Shown here piece by piece: positions 52,182 through 63,949 of a DNA stretch of 64,000 nucleotides (the stretch's first letter is position 1; every line of letters begins with the position of its first letter). Made by a program: the position numbers and the translations under genes. The notes beneath the pieces are model-generated. The model saw only the letters and a program-made list of their open reading frames with translations, was not told the DNA's origin and searched no databases. This DNA comes from Allolobophora icterica (lineage: Eukaryota; Annelida; Clitellata; Crassiclitellata; Lumbricidae): NCBI GenBank assembly GCA_963556255.1, contig OY744608.1, positions 35,229,599-35,293,598 of the forward strand, written 5' to 3'.

Positions 52182-52792
52182 GTATTTCGTGTACTTCCTA
52201 TCCATAAATAAATATAATTAACGTTTCCACCTGCATGCTGCCAACTCGACAAAACTGCCGAGGATTTTAAAACTGACGGTATATGGATGCGGATAGTGAG
52301 GCAGTCTAGACGGGATGGCACAGACTGGGCTTAGCGAGCTGTAGAACGCGTCGTGCATTATGATTTAATTGGTTAGTCTGCGTAAGACAGCTTATACCTG
52401 GCAATAAGAGTTACGTCCACATCGTGCATACGGCCTCTTAGAGCAGAGAAGAGGAAAGGGCAGAAGAGGAACAGAGTTAAACTAGAAATTCTGGCATGTA
52501 AGACGCCGGCAGCAGAGACTTCACTGTGAGAAGATACTGTGCCAGTAGAGCACATAGCACGGCTGGGCGACTTTTCCCCTCATGTTCGTGAGTGTGCGAG
52601 AATTTAGGAGGTCGTTTTTTTGTTTTCGTGTGATTTATATTCTGTTTCGTTCACATCAATTACTTGCCGTTCTCGACAGTTGATTGACCGATAACTAAAT
52701 GCAAATGTCAATGAACGCGTTTTTCTATAGCGACCACGTGACTTCGACCCTGCTTATTTTTAACGATTATTGTTTATTTGATCGGATCGAGG
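52182..52792. other. no gene recognised
   Basis: No repeat or domain identified. Confidence 0.4.
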
Positions 52793-52860
52793 GGGGGTGG
52801 TTGAATGGTAGCACGCTGGCACGAAGGTCAGAAGGACGCGGGTTCAATGCCCGCTAGCCC
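52793..52860 (+). repeat. tRNA-like sequence, probable SINE head
   Basis: TGGTTGAATGGTAGCACGC (A-box-like) and GCGGGTTCAATGCCCGC, a perfect T-arm with B box. The anticodon arm is poor and the acceptor ends do not pair, so it is not a functional tRNA. Confidence 0.5.
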
Positions 52861-52948
52861 GTAAAAGTTAGCTCAGCCTTTTCACTCCCTACTCTCCCTG
52901 TAAAATGAGCAGTAGGACAGAATGGCGCCTTGCAGGCTGCCATACAGT

Positions 52949-52949
52949 G

Positions 52950-53004
<55 letters not shown>
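52949..53004. repeat. (AT)n microsatellite
   Basis: About 27 AT units. Confidence 0.97.
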
Positions 53005-53008
<4 letters not shown>

Positions 53009-53471
53009 GATGACTAAGATTGAAAATGAAATACAAAATGTGATGTCAAAACTTGAGTAACAATTCCTTGTTACCCACTAATCTCTGTCTGGCTAGTGAT
53101 AATTTTCCTATTCCAGTGAGTACTATCGCAAAGTTAATAAGTCTTACGCATGCATAGATTGTAATTAACTTATTAGCTAGTTGTTACCCCTCATGTTTGA
53201 GAAAAAGATTCACCTGAATTCTGTTACTTGGATGAGGACTACATTGCCTATCTTGGCTGTCTTGGCTAAATCTGCTGTGTGCAAGAATTACGGACACCAT
53301 TGTATCACTTTAAATCATTAATTAGATATCATGTAACTCAGACAAAAATCATGAATATCTGCTGATTTATTGCGTTGGTTTGGTTCTGTCTAATTGACTC
53401 GTGGATGGATGCACAATGGTGGATAACTTGAATATAATATCCTACGGAGGAGATAGTCACCGTTTAGTCAC

Positions 53472-53918
53472 CTTGTCTTTCCTTGATTTGTGTTATCTCA
53501 CTTGTGTTATTTACCTTAACTTGTGTCATTTAAGTTGATTTACTACGGAGGAGTGTTCACTGACCTTGTTTGCTATTATGATCTTGTTGTTATACACACG
53601 GCACTGTTATAGCCTTGTGCCTTGTCTTTCCTTGATTTGTGTTATTTAACTTGTGTTATTTACTTTAACTTGTGTTATTTAAGTTGATTCACTACGGATG
53701 AGTGTTCATTGACCTTGTTTGCTATTATGATCTTGTTGTTACACACACGGCACTGTTATAGCCTTGTGCCTTGTCTTTCCTTGATTTGTGTTATTTAACT
53801 TGTGTTATTTACCTTAACTTGTGTTATTTAAGTTGATTCACTACGGATGAGTGTTCATTGACCTTGTTTGCTATTATGATCTTGTTGTTATACACACGGC
53901 TCTGTTATAGCCTTGTGG
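53472..53918 (+). repeat. 149-bp tandem repeats, three units, LINE 5' region
   Basis: Units start at 53472, 53621 and 53770 with CTTGTCTTTCCTTGATTTG. Each contains runs of ACTTGTGTTATTT and CACTACGGA-type segments and ends near GTTATAGCCTTGTG. Units 2 and 3 are nearly identical. Tandem promoter monomers are known upstream of some mammalian L1 elements, which suggests a promoter role here by analogy only. Confidence 0.85.
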
Positions 53919-54200
53919 CATTACAGCTTGATTTCACCATGATTAGTTAAGTATAATTCTTATGAAGAATACCCTATTGAAAGTTGCATATGCTGTAGCA
54001 TGAATCTTTGGTTGCTTTTTAAGCGGATCTAGAACTAGCACCCCAATATCTAGGAGTATTGCGTATATACCAACCTGTCGGCGCTAACTCCTCTCCGGGA
54101 CTCCAGTTGTGACCAATTACCAAGAATACGGGAAGAGACTTCGGCTGCAAGATGCACTAGCCCTACTAAGGCTCCGCACCCCATAGGCGAGGACTCTAGT

Positions 54201-57200
54201 ATGGATAACAAACATTTTAGAATGATTGATGATAATGATGGCTTTATTTATACTGACTCATCTGACTCTGGCGGGGATGAAGACTCGATACTAAACTTGC
54301 AAATTGTGCAGGATCTTGAACTTCAGGTCTTCTCACCCGTAACTGAAACTAATGGCTCTGATACTAACGATAATATTGACCCGGACCAAAATTTTTATAG
54401 ATCCACATCATGGACTAGTGATTACACTGCCTTAGATGTTCTAGAAAAAAATTTGATACTTCTTGAAAAGAAAAATTCATTCTTAACGATAGTACACATA
54501 AACGGCAGGAGTATCACGCATAAAATTGATCAAATTAGTGAAATAGCGAATAAAACAAACGCTGATATAATTGCACTTACAGAGACCTGGCTGGAAGAAA
54601 ATTTACTGGATACGATTCATATACCAGAATATGTCTTCATTGGTAAAGCTAGAGAAAGAGGCAGGGGCGGAGGGGTTGGTTTCCTTATCAAGGATTCCCT
54701 GAACTATCAAATTTTAGATCTAAGAGAAGAGAGAGGGCAAGAAGAAAATTTTGAAAGCCTATTTATAAAGCTCAACTTAAAGAATACTACTCCTGTGATT
54801 GGTGTCATTTATAGAGCTCCGGGACAACGACTTGAAGACTTCATTACTGGCCTTGATCAACTCATGTCAAATTTGAAACCTAAATCCAAAGACATAATTC
54901 TTCTTGGAGACTTCAACGTTGATCTGTTGAGAGTCAATGATCACAAAGAAACAGGTCTATACTACAACACTTTACTTGCACACCATTACCTCCCTGCCAT
55001 TACCAAGCCGACTCGAATTACTTCTGATACAAAGACCTTAATAGACAATATATTTTCCACTGCCTGGTCCAGGCTGATTATGGCTTCAATTATTGTCTCT
55101 GATTTATCGGATCATTTGCCCATCCTAGCCCAGTTCTCATTTGATAGCAGCTCCACCATCCAATCCATGAATAAAGAGCGTAGATCTGTAACTCCCTATG
55201 GACTAAAAAAATTTGCTGATACTCTAATGGGGGAGGGATGGGAGCTGGTAGCTGAGTACTCCACACAAGGAAGGGTTAATGATGCTTATGATTCCTTCTT
55301 CCATATATATAAACAGGCATATAACGATGCGTTCCCTCTTCAGTCTGAAGGCAAAGGAAAAAACAATAAGTTAAGAAAACCATGGATGACCTCGGGACTA
55401 TTAAAATCCACTAGGAAAAAGAACCGATTATATGTAAAATACTTAAAAAACCCAACCTCTGATAATAAAAGCAAATTCACCCTATATCGAAACAAATTCA
55501 AAACTTTAAGATTAGCTGCTGAGCGTAGTTATTACGCAGAAGAATTTCTAAAACATCAAAATGACCTCAAGTCAACTTGGAAACTAATTCGTTCTGCCTT
55601 GCAGCTTGATAGCAGACGCATGAAAATAGACTCCTTGGTAATACAGAACATCAATACAGAAGATCCTAAAATAATAGCGAATAGATTTAATGAATATTTT
55701 ATTAATATCTCGAATGACCTAGTTAGCAAACTACCTCTTCCTTCCACAAATTACGAGGACTACATGCCTGCTACTAATCCATCATCCATGGGTTTGTTAC
55801 TGACTTCGCAGGAAGAAATATTGAACATTGGACATAGCATAAAAAAAACTCATACGAAGGGGCTCGATGGCATTGATCCGTATATAGCGTTGCCCAACTT
55901 ACACTTAATTACATACCCCCTGATGGTAATCATTAATTCTTCACTATCAAATGGTATCGTGCCGGATCAATTAAAAACGGCTAAGGTAATACCTATTTTT
56001 AAAAAGGGCAATAAACAAAATTGTGAAAATTATCGACCAATATCTGTTTTACCATTTTTTGCTAAGTTTTTAGAAAAAATAATGCATCATAGGCTAAGCT
56101 CATTTATCACTAAGACTAAAGCTCTTCACCCCTCCCAACATGGGTTCCAGACCGGGCATTCTACATTTATGGCGCTCCTCGACATGGAGGATAAAATCTC
56201 TAAGGCACTGGATAACAATGAATATGCAGTAGGGGTGTTCATCGATGTAGCCAAGGCTTTTGATTGTGTAGATCATGCTATACTAATAGATAAGCTAGCC
56301 AACTTCGGAATTAGGGGGATCCAGCTCACTTGGTTTAAAAGCTACTTAGAATCACGTACTCAAATAGTAAGTTGTAATGGGACACTCTCTTTGCCGGGAA
56401 TTATAACCTCGGGGGTACCTCAAGGATCTAACTTGGGGCCTCTTCTCTTCCTATTGTATATAAATGACCTTGCAAAGATCTCTACGTCTCTTCACTTTGT
56501 ACTCTTTGCGGATGACACGAATATTTTCCAGTCTGGCACCTCTTGGGCAACACTCATGGAATCTGTTAACAGGGAGCTTACCATAGTCAATGACTGGTTT
56601 ACTGCAAACAAATTGACACTCAACATAGGAAAAACAAATTACATAATTTTTAAATCTTATAGGAAAATTAGGCCAATAATTGGTAACCTATCCATTAATA
56701 GCGATCCTATCGCCAAAGTAGACTCAGCCAAGTTTCTGGGCGTCTTCATAGACCAACATCTTACTTGGAAAACCCATATTAATTACGTCTCCTTAAAAAT
56801 AGCAAAAAACATTGGAATAATTTCGAGAGTAGCAAAAATCCTTCCTAAAACTATCAGACTGAGTCTTTACAATACCCTGATCCTTCCTTATCTTAGCTAT
56901 TGTAACTTACTATGGGCCTCAACTTATGAATCTCATCTTACGAAGTTAGTTCTGCTGCAGAAAAGAGCAATTCGAATGATAGAGGGGGCAGGTCGAAATG
57001 ATCACTCTAAACCTATATTTAAAAATCTGAAGCTTCTGAACCTTAAACAGATTAACACCTTCCAAATTGCCGAACTGCTTTATTCATATAGTCATAATCT
57101 CCTACCAGACTCTTTTGAGGGCTATTTCACTTTAAACTCAGCAGTACATGAACACTACACTAGAGGTGCTGCACTCTACCGACCCATTAAAACAAGAACA

Positions 57201-57329
57201 AACTTGAGAAAATTCAGCATTAAATCAAATGGTCCACAAATTTGGAACTCGATGCCATTAGAGGTTAGAAATGCTAAAAGTAAGTTTATCTTTAAAAAGA
57301 GCCTAAAAAAATATTTAATCAATGAATAA
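54201..57329 (+). CDS. LINE endonuclease/reverse transcriptase, 1042 residues, open
   Basis: Residues 1-90 are an acidic N-terminus with no known domain. About 94-315 is an APE-type endonuclease with ETWL (E128), GGGVGFLIKD, VIYRAPG, LGDFN (D237, N239) and SDH (303-305). About 595-850 is a reverse transcriptase with IPIFKKG, NYRPISVLP, the first catalytic Asp in FIDVAKAFD (D682), SGVPQGSNLGPLLF and FADD (D771, D772). The C-terminus has YLSYCNLLW, LQKRAIRMI and NSMPLEVRNA. The protein would nick target DNA and prime reverse transcription of its own mRNA. All catalytic residues are present and there is no stop or frameshift. Clade assignment within CR1/Jockey is not certain. The Met at 54201 is the first in frame. 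Confidence 0.95.
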   Translation: MDNKHFRMIDDNDGFIYTDSSDSGGDEDSILNLQIVQDLELQVFSPVTETNGSDTNDNIDPDQNFYRSTSWTSDYTALDVLEKNLILLEKKNSFLTIVHINGRSITHKIDQISEIANKTNADIIALTETWLEENLLDTIHIPEYVFIGKARERGRGGGVGFLIKDSLNYQILDLREERGQEENFESLFIKLNLKNTTPVIGVIYRAPGQRLEDFITGLDQLMSNLKPKSKDIILLGDFNVDLLRVNDHKETGLYYNTLLAHHYLPAITKPTRITSDTKTLIDNIFSTAWSRLIMASIIVSDLSDHLPILAQFSFDSSSTIQSMNKERRSVTPYGLKKFADTLMGEGWELVAEYSTQGRVNDAYDSFFHIYKQAYNDAFPLQSEGKGKNNKLRKPWMTSGLLKSTRKKNRLYVKYLKNPTSDNKSKFTLYRNKFKTLRLAAERSYYAEEFLKHQNDLKSTWKLIRSALQLDSRRMKIDSLVIQNINTEDPKIIANRFNEYFINISNDLVSKLPLPSTNYEDYMPATNPSSMGLLLTSQEEILNIGHSIKKTHTKGLDGIDPYIALPNLHLITYPLMVIINSSLSNGIVPDQLKTAKVIPIFKKGNKQNCENYRPISVLPFFAKFLEKIMHHRLSSFITKTKALHPSQHGFQTGHSTFMALLDMEDKISKALDNNEYAVGVFIDVAKAFDCVDHAILIDKLANFGIRGIQLTWFKSYLESRTQIVSCNGTLSLPGIITSGVPQGSNLGPLLFLLYINDLAKISTSLHFVLFADDTNIFQSGTSWATLMESVNRELTIVNDWFTANKLTLNIGKTNYIIFKSYRKIRPIIGNLSINSDPIAKVDSAKFLGVFIDQHLTWKTHINYVSLKIAKNIGIISRVAKILPKTIRLSLYNTLILPYLSYCNLLWASTYESHLTKLVLLQKRAIRMIEGAGRNDHSKPIFKNLKLLNLKQINTFQIAELLYSYSHNLLPDSFEGYFTLNSAVHEHYTRGAALYRPIKTRTNLRKFSIKSNGPQIWNSMPLEVRNAKSKFIFKKSLKKYLINE

Positions 57330-57950
57330 TTAACCTGCAGCATATACTCCCTGAATCGACTTGAGTAAACTTGGTCTATATAGGTCACAATGGGGTCAAG
57401 TATAAGAGTCTCGTATCGCTCATCGTATACTCCTTGGTAACTTGGTTCAAGTTATTTGTTGTTACTTTAAGCGATTGACTAGAGTCCCAGTAGGGACTTA
57501 CTGTAGCCTGCTTTGGTAGGCTTCTTTTACTTAGTTCTTTCTTTTTGGGTTCATTTTTGTTTTTTGTTTCTTCATTTTTCCATTTCTTGTTGTTCTTTCA
57601 TAATTCATAATTAAGTTTAGTTAAGACCAAACTGAGTACTTAATCAAATGCACTTCTTAACAGATGTTGAATCCGTCAATGGGTCATCTTAGCTGCCATC
57701 ATTCTAAAAAAGTAAATTAAATAATAGGGCATCCCTGGTTTAGCGGGACTTCCATCCCTTTAGGGTTACCCTTTGGTATTTAAGACAACAGGATATGCAT
57801 AATATACCACAAGCCACACACTCTTAATTTTAACAAATGTTCTTACTCTTGATTTTGTCGGACAGTAAAACAATGCTACACTAGACATAATACATTTGGC
57901 TGATGTTAATAACTTGGTTAAAGATTGTCATGAGTACCAATAAAGATTTA
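57330..57950 (+). other. LINE 3'-UTR
   Basis: AT-rich, with AATAAAG just before the TTGAA tail. Nothing else recognised. Confidence 0.6.
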
Positions 57951-57965
57951 TTGAATTGAATTGAA

Positions 57966-58584
57966 TATATATATATATATACACACACACACACCCGCTG
58001 CTTTGTTGATGGGCGCACCGTGCCACGCCTTTCAAGATCCTCGAGTGCAGACGATGCCAGCCCGAGATTCAGATATCTTAAACAGAACCAAATTGGCGCC
58101 AAACGTCGGATCTGTCAACTCTAATTAGCAGTTCAGTTGGGTTTTATGTTTTATGTTGGCTTTAAAAGATACTCTTAATCCTGTGATGTCGACCGAACGA
58201 GAATCTCCACTGGGCTTCCATGACGAATAGATTCATTAACATACGAGTTTAAATGCTTCATTGACAACAGTATTTTGTGTATAGGGTTACAACAAGTCCC
58301 GGATTGTCCGGGACTGTCCCGGAATTTGAAAAAATGTCCTGCGTTCCGGACACGTCCTTTCCGGAACAATGAAACGTCCCGGAATGAATTTTTCTATTAT
58401 TAAATACATAGAATTTGCTATTTTAATTTTCCAATAATTAGTTTAAAAAAGATACGCAGCGCCGCACAAAATTTACAGATCCTTGGCACAATGTAATCTT
58501 AAGAGTATGGCTAACTATGGATCTACATTCTACAATAGACGCTGATATGGGCAAATGTATGGGGCCTGTTTTATAAAGCAGGAA
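57966..58584. other. unassigned, with a CCCGGA-rich palindromic cluster
   Basis: Repeated GTCCCGGA and TCCGGGAC words in both orientations at 58294-58385 could be the subterminal repeats of the hAT element whose transposase remnant follows. Confidence 0.4.
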
Positions 58585-58825
58585 CTGACAATTTACCAAA
58601 TATTTTGAAGTACCGGTAATCGCATTCATCATGAGCATACCTGCTTCAAATGCTGCAGTTGAACGAATATTTAGTTTGATGGAATCATTCTGGTCCGATA
58701 CAAGAAATAGATGCTTAACTGAGCTTATTCAAGTTCGTCTTCAGGTGAACATGAACTTCGATATAATTAACATTTTAGAAGTTTGTCAAAGGCAACAAGT
58801 AGTTGTTGCGTTGTGTAGGAAATGA
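58585..58825 (+). pseudogene. hAT transposase C-terminal dimerisation domain
   Basis: The frame reads FTKYFEVPVIAFIMSIPASN, then AAVERIFSLMESFWSDTRNR and a stop after LCRK. S-I-P-x-S-N-A-x-V-E-R-x-F-S-L-M is the highly conserved hAT C-terminal signature. The catalytic core upstream is missing (stop at 58577-58584 and unrelated sequence before it), so this is a fragment. Confidence 0.8.
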
Positions 58826-59274
58826 GAAAAAATATACGTTTCAACACTAGTCTATAAAACTATATATATGCTTAGATTACGTATACTTTGCCTTTCTGCT
58901 TATCGCTCAGTGATGTTAATGTCAGTCTACTGAACATTTCAATTTTCATTTGAAAGTGGTAACTATGGCAAAAATAACAGTAGTGTACATGACTGAGACC
59001 AATTTCCGTCACCTTATCAAGTATTTACTATCTAGGCTTTAATCTTTATTAATTTTAAGAAATTTTGATTTTGAGTTTGGCAAAAATTGACCAATTTGTG
59101 TATTTTTGGCTCGTTTTATTTCTAATTAAATCAATTACAAGTAAAATGGTTCATTTTGGTCTAAAATCTTCAGTTGAGGTACTGCTTATGTATTATAGTG
59201 CTCTTCCCAATGAGCCAAACTCATAACTGAATCTGTACATAATACATATTATATATACAAATATATATACACAT
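58826..59274. other. no feature recognised
   Basis: AT-rich sequence with no domain or repeat assigned. Confidence 0.4.
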
Positions 59275-59475
59275 TTCTGCCGGAAGACCGTTCCGGCACC
59301 TTTTTTCAGCTATTAAAAATTAGTTATTTTAAGAAAAGAATAATTTAGTTAATTTAATGTGACGTCAAAGGTTTCTTGGGGAGGGTCTCATCAAGACTCC
59401 ACCCCAAACCCCAAGTCGGTTATTTCTCGGGCTTCGCCCTCGATTTAGCCCTTCCATAATTGTTCGAGTAAAAAG
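59275..59475. mobile_element. truncated relative of the MITE at 37533
   Basis: GTTCCGGCACCTTTTTTCAG, a run with TTAGTTATTTTAA, GAGACCC/GACTCC block, TTTAGCCCTTCCATAATTGT and AAAAAGCACT follow the same order as the intron 11 MITE. The outer ends are eroded into AT repeats. Confidence 0.55.
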
Positions 59476-60194
59476 CACTATATATATATTTAAACTAAGT
59501 GACACCATATATATAAATTATATAAATTATATATATACACACATATATATATATATATAGTGTCCCGCAGTGGGAGAAAAGAAATGTGTATATATTATAT
59601 CTATAATGGGAGTGTGTAGGCCACTTTTCATTATCCGAAAAGTGCAGAACTGATGTCCCATGCTGGTTTTTTGAGTTTTTTCGATAATTTCGTCAATTTT
59701 TTTTGCCTATCCTTCAAAGAATGAGCAGATTAACATTTCCCATCATTGTTTTAGCTGCTAGATTTTGGAAATTTAGAAATAAATTACTAAATGTATACAA
59801 AATATCACTACCATCCTCTGTCCGAGACAGTGTACAATGCATTAAATTAAGCTTTTACGCAAATTTATCCCATTACAACCTGTAACAAAGGTACATTATT
59901 TTGATTAAATAGTAGCTAGCACATGCAATAATTAAACATTTAGACTCATTTTCGTAACATTTCTTTTTGGGCCTATTTTTACTTGTCCATAGAAATTAGC
60001 ATCATAGCCATCTCAATTTTTGGGAAGCCTATAACTTTTAGAGAACGTGCTTACTTACTAAAAGAAAAACATCAGGAATAAGATATTGTCAACTATTAAT
60101 AGAATCACAAAGATTTGTGTTGAAATTCATATTGTTTTATTTTTAATTTAAGTTTGTGTGTTCCAAATTACAAGAAAAGTACATTTCTGTTTCA
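59476..60194. other. no gene recognised
   Basis: AT repeats, then AT-rich sequence. A 60-residue frame at 59703-59885 has no recognisable domain. Confidence 0.35.
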
Positions 60195-60450
60195 TTACCA
60201 TCTCGTGTTGTATTTCCTGGTTTAGGTAGATTATAACATTGACTACTTATTTTATTTACCGCTTTTGTTGAACTGATTTAAAATACTTATCTGATAGAGT
60301 AATTCAAGTGAAAATATTTGACGGCTGTCATAAATTTCATCATTTTGTCATTACCATCCAGCGGTTGTTTTTCATCATTACCATCCGTATACATCAGATT
60401 TCTGCTATTTTTTTTATGACAGTCGCATCTTGTCACGGATGGTAATGACG
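60195..60450. repeat. copies of a CATTACCATCC motif
   Basis: TTTCATTACCATCTCG at 60198, GTCATTACCATCC near 60347, ATCATTACCATCC near 60376, and the reverse GGATGGTAATGAC near 60436. The layout recalls the motif clusters in the 23.6-27.4 kb and 41-43 kb elements. Confidence 0.45.
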
Positions 60451-61424
60451 TATTGCTAAGAGTGAATTACATGTATTTTTTGTGAATTATTTGATATAAA
60501 AATAAGTTGCAAGTAATTAGAATTTACTAGTAACTCTTAAAATGTTGTTCAACTTGTATCTAATGCATATAACATACAGTTATAGCTAATGCTGCACAGA
60601 TTTTTTCTGCAGCTGAAAATAATATTTCTTTTTTTTAATAATTTCGAAAAATGTCTGAATTTCTTGACACCAGACTAATATATTATGTGAAGGAAAGGCC
60701 TATTGTATTCCTACTTAATGCTGGTATCATCTACTTCTAGGAAATTGCCATTTAACAAGCACCAGAGGAATATTTTAGGTCCCTGTGATTAAATATGATT
60801 TCACAAAAAGGGCGGACTGTAATGAAAAGAGAGGAGTTTTGACTTTATAAGTTCAAAAAAATTAACTTTTGATTACAAATATAGTGGATTTCTCTCAAAT
60901 TAGTTAAATTTAACTATGTACATGACTAAAAAAAACACTTTCAACCAATTTTGGGGAAACAATTTTATTGTTTTTCGGAGACGAAATTTGTAACATTTCG
61001 GATAATGACCCAGTTGGACAGTGTGTTGATTTGTGATTCGTGCATAGATAATTAGCTCACCGTTGTACGGGTATATGTGCATAGTCGTACGCGACGCGCG
61101 ACAGATTCGCTGATGTAAGCGATTGGAAATTTGTCAGACAGAGTAGAATTATGTTGAGCTAGCCTAAAAAGACAATTGATGTGTAAAATGGAGTTTATTG
61201 TGTTGAACTGAAAAGAAGAAATTATCGAAAACGTTGTCGAACGTTAAGAAACGTTACTCAATATAATAATATTCGTGTTTATTGACAAGCTGACTGACTG
61301 ACCGCAGTAAGTTACATTGAAACAATTGAAACATGACGGTACAATTATCAAGATCTGAATTAACACACAATAGCCACACACTTTCATATATGCATTTTTA
61401 TATATATGTATATATTTATCTATG
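60451..61424. other. no gene recognised
   Basis: AT-rich sequence. A palindromic GTACGCGACGCGCGAC block lies near 61086. No element defined. Confidence 0.35.
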
Positions 61425-61451
61425 CGTGTGTGTGTAGGTGTGTGTGTGTGC

Positions 61452-61525
<74 letters not shown>

Positions 61526-61560
61526 GTGTGCGTGTATGTGCGTGTGTGTGTGTGTGTGCG
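61425..61560 (+). repeat. (GT)n microsatellite
   Basis: About 60 GT units with GC and AT interruptions. Confidence 0.97.
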
Positions 61561-62257
61561 CGTAGTAAAGTATAGGTAGAATTGAGATAATTCAATACGG
61601 TTATAGTAGATGATAGATAGGGCAATGGATGCCGAGAGTATGTTCGTGGGAGACCGTAAGGTGAAATAAAGCTTTTGAGATCACAGTGACCGTCGGGAGT
61701 TGAACTTGAATGCGGGTCGCAAATGTTAGCCTCATATATACCTCGTCATAGCCTATTAGGCCTAATCATGTAGAAGCTGGCATTGAAGCCTACATATATC
61801 AAGCATTGGCCTGATGAAGTCAAATATACGACCTCTTAATCTAGGCTTAAATAAACGCGACCTTCGTGACCGGAGCTGCTGTCCTGCAGGCGAAGTCACG
61901 GTCGATACGAAGGAGGACCGTGTGTTCTCGTGTCGAATGACGTTCGTCGGCTTGCATTTGCAGATGATTTGCTAATGCACAGATTGGGATCCAGCGCGCG
62001 GAACACACCAGTAGATGAAAGGATTCGGTTCTTATCTGTAGTGTCCACCTCCTACTCGTCTATTTGTCGTTTGTTGACCCATTTCTCAAGTAGGTACGTT
62101 ATTTCTATCTTATCAGTGGCGGAGCCAGTTAGCAAAGACGACCAAAATGTGGGTGTGGGGTGAAGCCCGGGTAATGTAGGGTTAGAGGTCAGAGGAGAGG
62201 AGTCTTCTTACTCGAAACCAAAAGCATCTACTATCAAACCAAATTTATATTTTTTCG
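61561..62257. other. no gene recognised
   Basis: Includes a short frame with LAFADDLLM at about 61950 (see rejected items). Nothing else. Confidence 0.35.
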
Positions 62258-62465
62258 CAATCGTAATCGTAATTTCCAAACATCTAAATCGCCACTCGAA
62301 GGCTAAACGCAGGGCACCAGCCTACTCACGAGCGCTGGGCAATTGTAGGTGAGCATATTGTCCAAAGTCTCTACGCAGAGGCTTGAGATAGATTCGAACA
62401 TGCGACCCTCCGGTTACAAGGCACCGAACAGTGTATAGCGGTATGCTATACACCACCGCGTCCCA
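62258..62465 (-). mobile_element. tRNA-derived SINE, full-length reversed copy
   Basis: GCAATCGTAATCGTAAT tail, CGCCACTCGAAGGCTAAACG, CTCACGAGCGCTGG, then GATTCGAACATGCGACCC and CACCACCGCGTCCC, the reversed B box and A box. A small hairpin-forming insertion (GTATAGCGGTATGCTATAC) distinguishes it from the copy in intron 13. Confidence 0.8.
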
Positions 62466-63162
62466 ATGCTGGTCTGGAAGTGATGCTGCAATGGGGTTTG
62501 GAACGACAATTACGTCTCAGTCTGAGCTCAGAAGTCTTCTAATCTGTAGTTGAAGAAAGTATTTGCATAGCAACGAAGCAAATTGTCAGTGTTTTGTGAA
62601 TGTCAGTGTAAGAGGCTAAACCAGATCGCGCTTTAAAATGTTCCAGTTGAATACTAAGCAAAGTGTTAAACTCATGGTTAGTGGATATAATTCATGAAGT
62701 ATGGTTCTGAAAATGTGTTCATATATTGTTCAGATCATGTTTTGCTGATAGGCCAACAGTATCTTAATTTAGTTGTTTTGCTCGATGTTGCGTGCATCAT
62801 ATATTTTCCGATCTCGTTCATTCCTCGTCCGACTGGTTAACACTCATTGGGCTTCCTCTGAGAAAGTTTGTAAACCGACACTAGTTGTCGCTAGCATATA
62901 GAGACGTGTAAATCACAGAGAAGGCCCCGCTCTTGTCATTTGCTGAGTCTCGCATTGTAAATAAGAAGAAAACGGCCTCGTTAAACTATTAAACCACACA
63001 TAGGCCTATATATTCAAATTTAGGTCATAATGTGTTTTCAGCGAATATGGTCCAGCCAAGGTTTCTCCACCCAGTTGTATTCATTTCAGTGTCTTATTAC
63101 GGTAAACACTATAAATGGCATACTTAGGTATGGTTTACACAAATAAGGTACAAGTATTTTTG
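62466..63162. other. no gene recognised
   Basis: AT-rich sequence with one TAGGCCTA at 63003. Nothing else assigned. Confidence 0.35.
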
Positions 63163-63219
63163 CTCGTCCTATATAAAACCCCATACGATCCTATCGTATG
63201 TGGTTTTATATAGGACGAG
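63163..63219. repeat. 27-bp inverted repeat with 3-base loop
   Basis: Arms 63163-63189 and 63193-63219 pair at 26 of 27 positions around the loop CCT. The outer part of each arm is CTCGTCCTATATAAAACC or its complement. Could be a cruciform, a small MITE core or a hairpin RNA. Confidence 0.9.
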
Positions 63220-63332
63220 GACACTGCCCTTCTGGATCCGCCAGTGTTGGCTTCATCACATGTTTGTCTAGTGGGTTCAATGACCTCAGTAACTAACATA
63301 TACGCCCATCGTTCTCTTGTCGCCTCTACTCG

Positions 63333-63372
63333 TAATTGTAACCGAAAACTTATATAGCGCCACTCAGATCAG
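63333..63372 (-). repeat. LINE 3' tail fragment
   Basis: GTAATTGTAACCGAAAACTT then ATATAGCGCCACTCA is the reverse of the intron 1 tail at 19433-19485. Confidence 0.55.
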
Positions 63373-63949
63373 CCTCTATCTCTGTCTATATCTCTCTTGC
63401 TTACACTCTCGCTCTAACCCACTTCCGTCGCTCCGTCTGTCTGTCTGTCTGTTTATCTATCTGTTTGTCTGATTGTTGCTCTCTCATCCCAACGTGGCAT
63501 CCGTTTACAAGTCGAAATTCGGAAGCATACTAATTTGACTCAGCCTTTCGTCACGAGTGTATAGGACTACAGTGCATCACAAGCGATGATCAGAACATTC
63601 AAGGCTGTCTGTATGCAGTAATTCGACCTTACAAAACGCAACATGATCAGCGATCGTTTGAAGGCTGCAGTTAGTAGATAGAGATCAATACTTCAACGAA
63701 GACAAAGGCTATAGATACAAGTGACAGGGAGAGACCGCCCAGCTGAGATATCCATTAAGCAGTTCGATCGGTCGGTGATTGATCACATCGTTTACCCGTA
63801 GGGTTCACGTTAGCGAAATCTAAAAACAAGCTATGATGGAATATTTTATAACGGAGTGAATTAGTAGAAATTTTGGCAGTGCTGCTGTAGGTACGCTAAT
63901 CAACGGTAGAAGAGACCTGCATTGGAAGTTTTTTTATATTAATGAACAA
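63373..63949. other. no gene recognised
   Basis: Contains CTGT-rich low complexity near 63440. Nothing else. Confidence 0.35.

Larger units (their letters stand above)
53400..57965 (+). mobile_element. near-complete APE-type LINE (CR1/Jockey group)
   Basis: Order: 149-bp tandem repeats (53472-53918), a short leader, one long ORF (54201-57329), a 3'-UTR, and a tail of AATAAAGATTTA followed by three TTGAA units at 57951-57965. The 5' boundary is not defined and I found no target duplication. No ORF1 is visible between the repeats and the long ORF. With an open ORF and intact motifs, this could be a recently active copy. Confidence 0.85.

Noticed and set aside
61930..62163. LAFADDLLM, resembling a reverse transcriptase active site
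   Set aside because: No other RT motif lies upstream or downstream in any frame; a nine-residue match alone is not enough.
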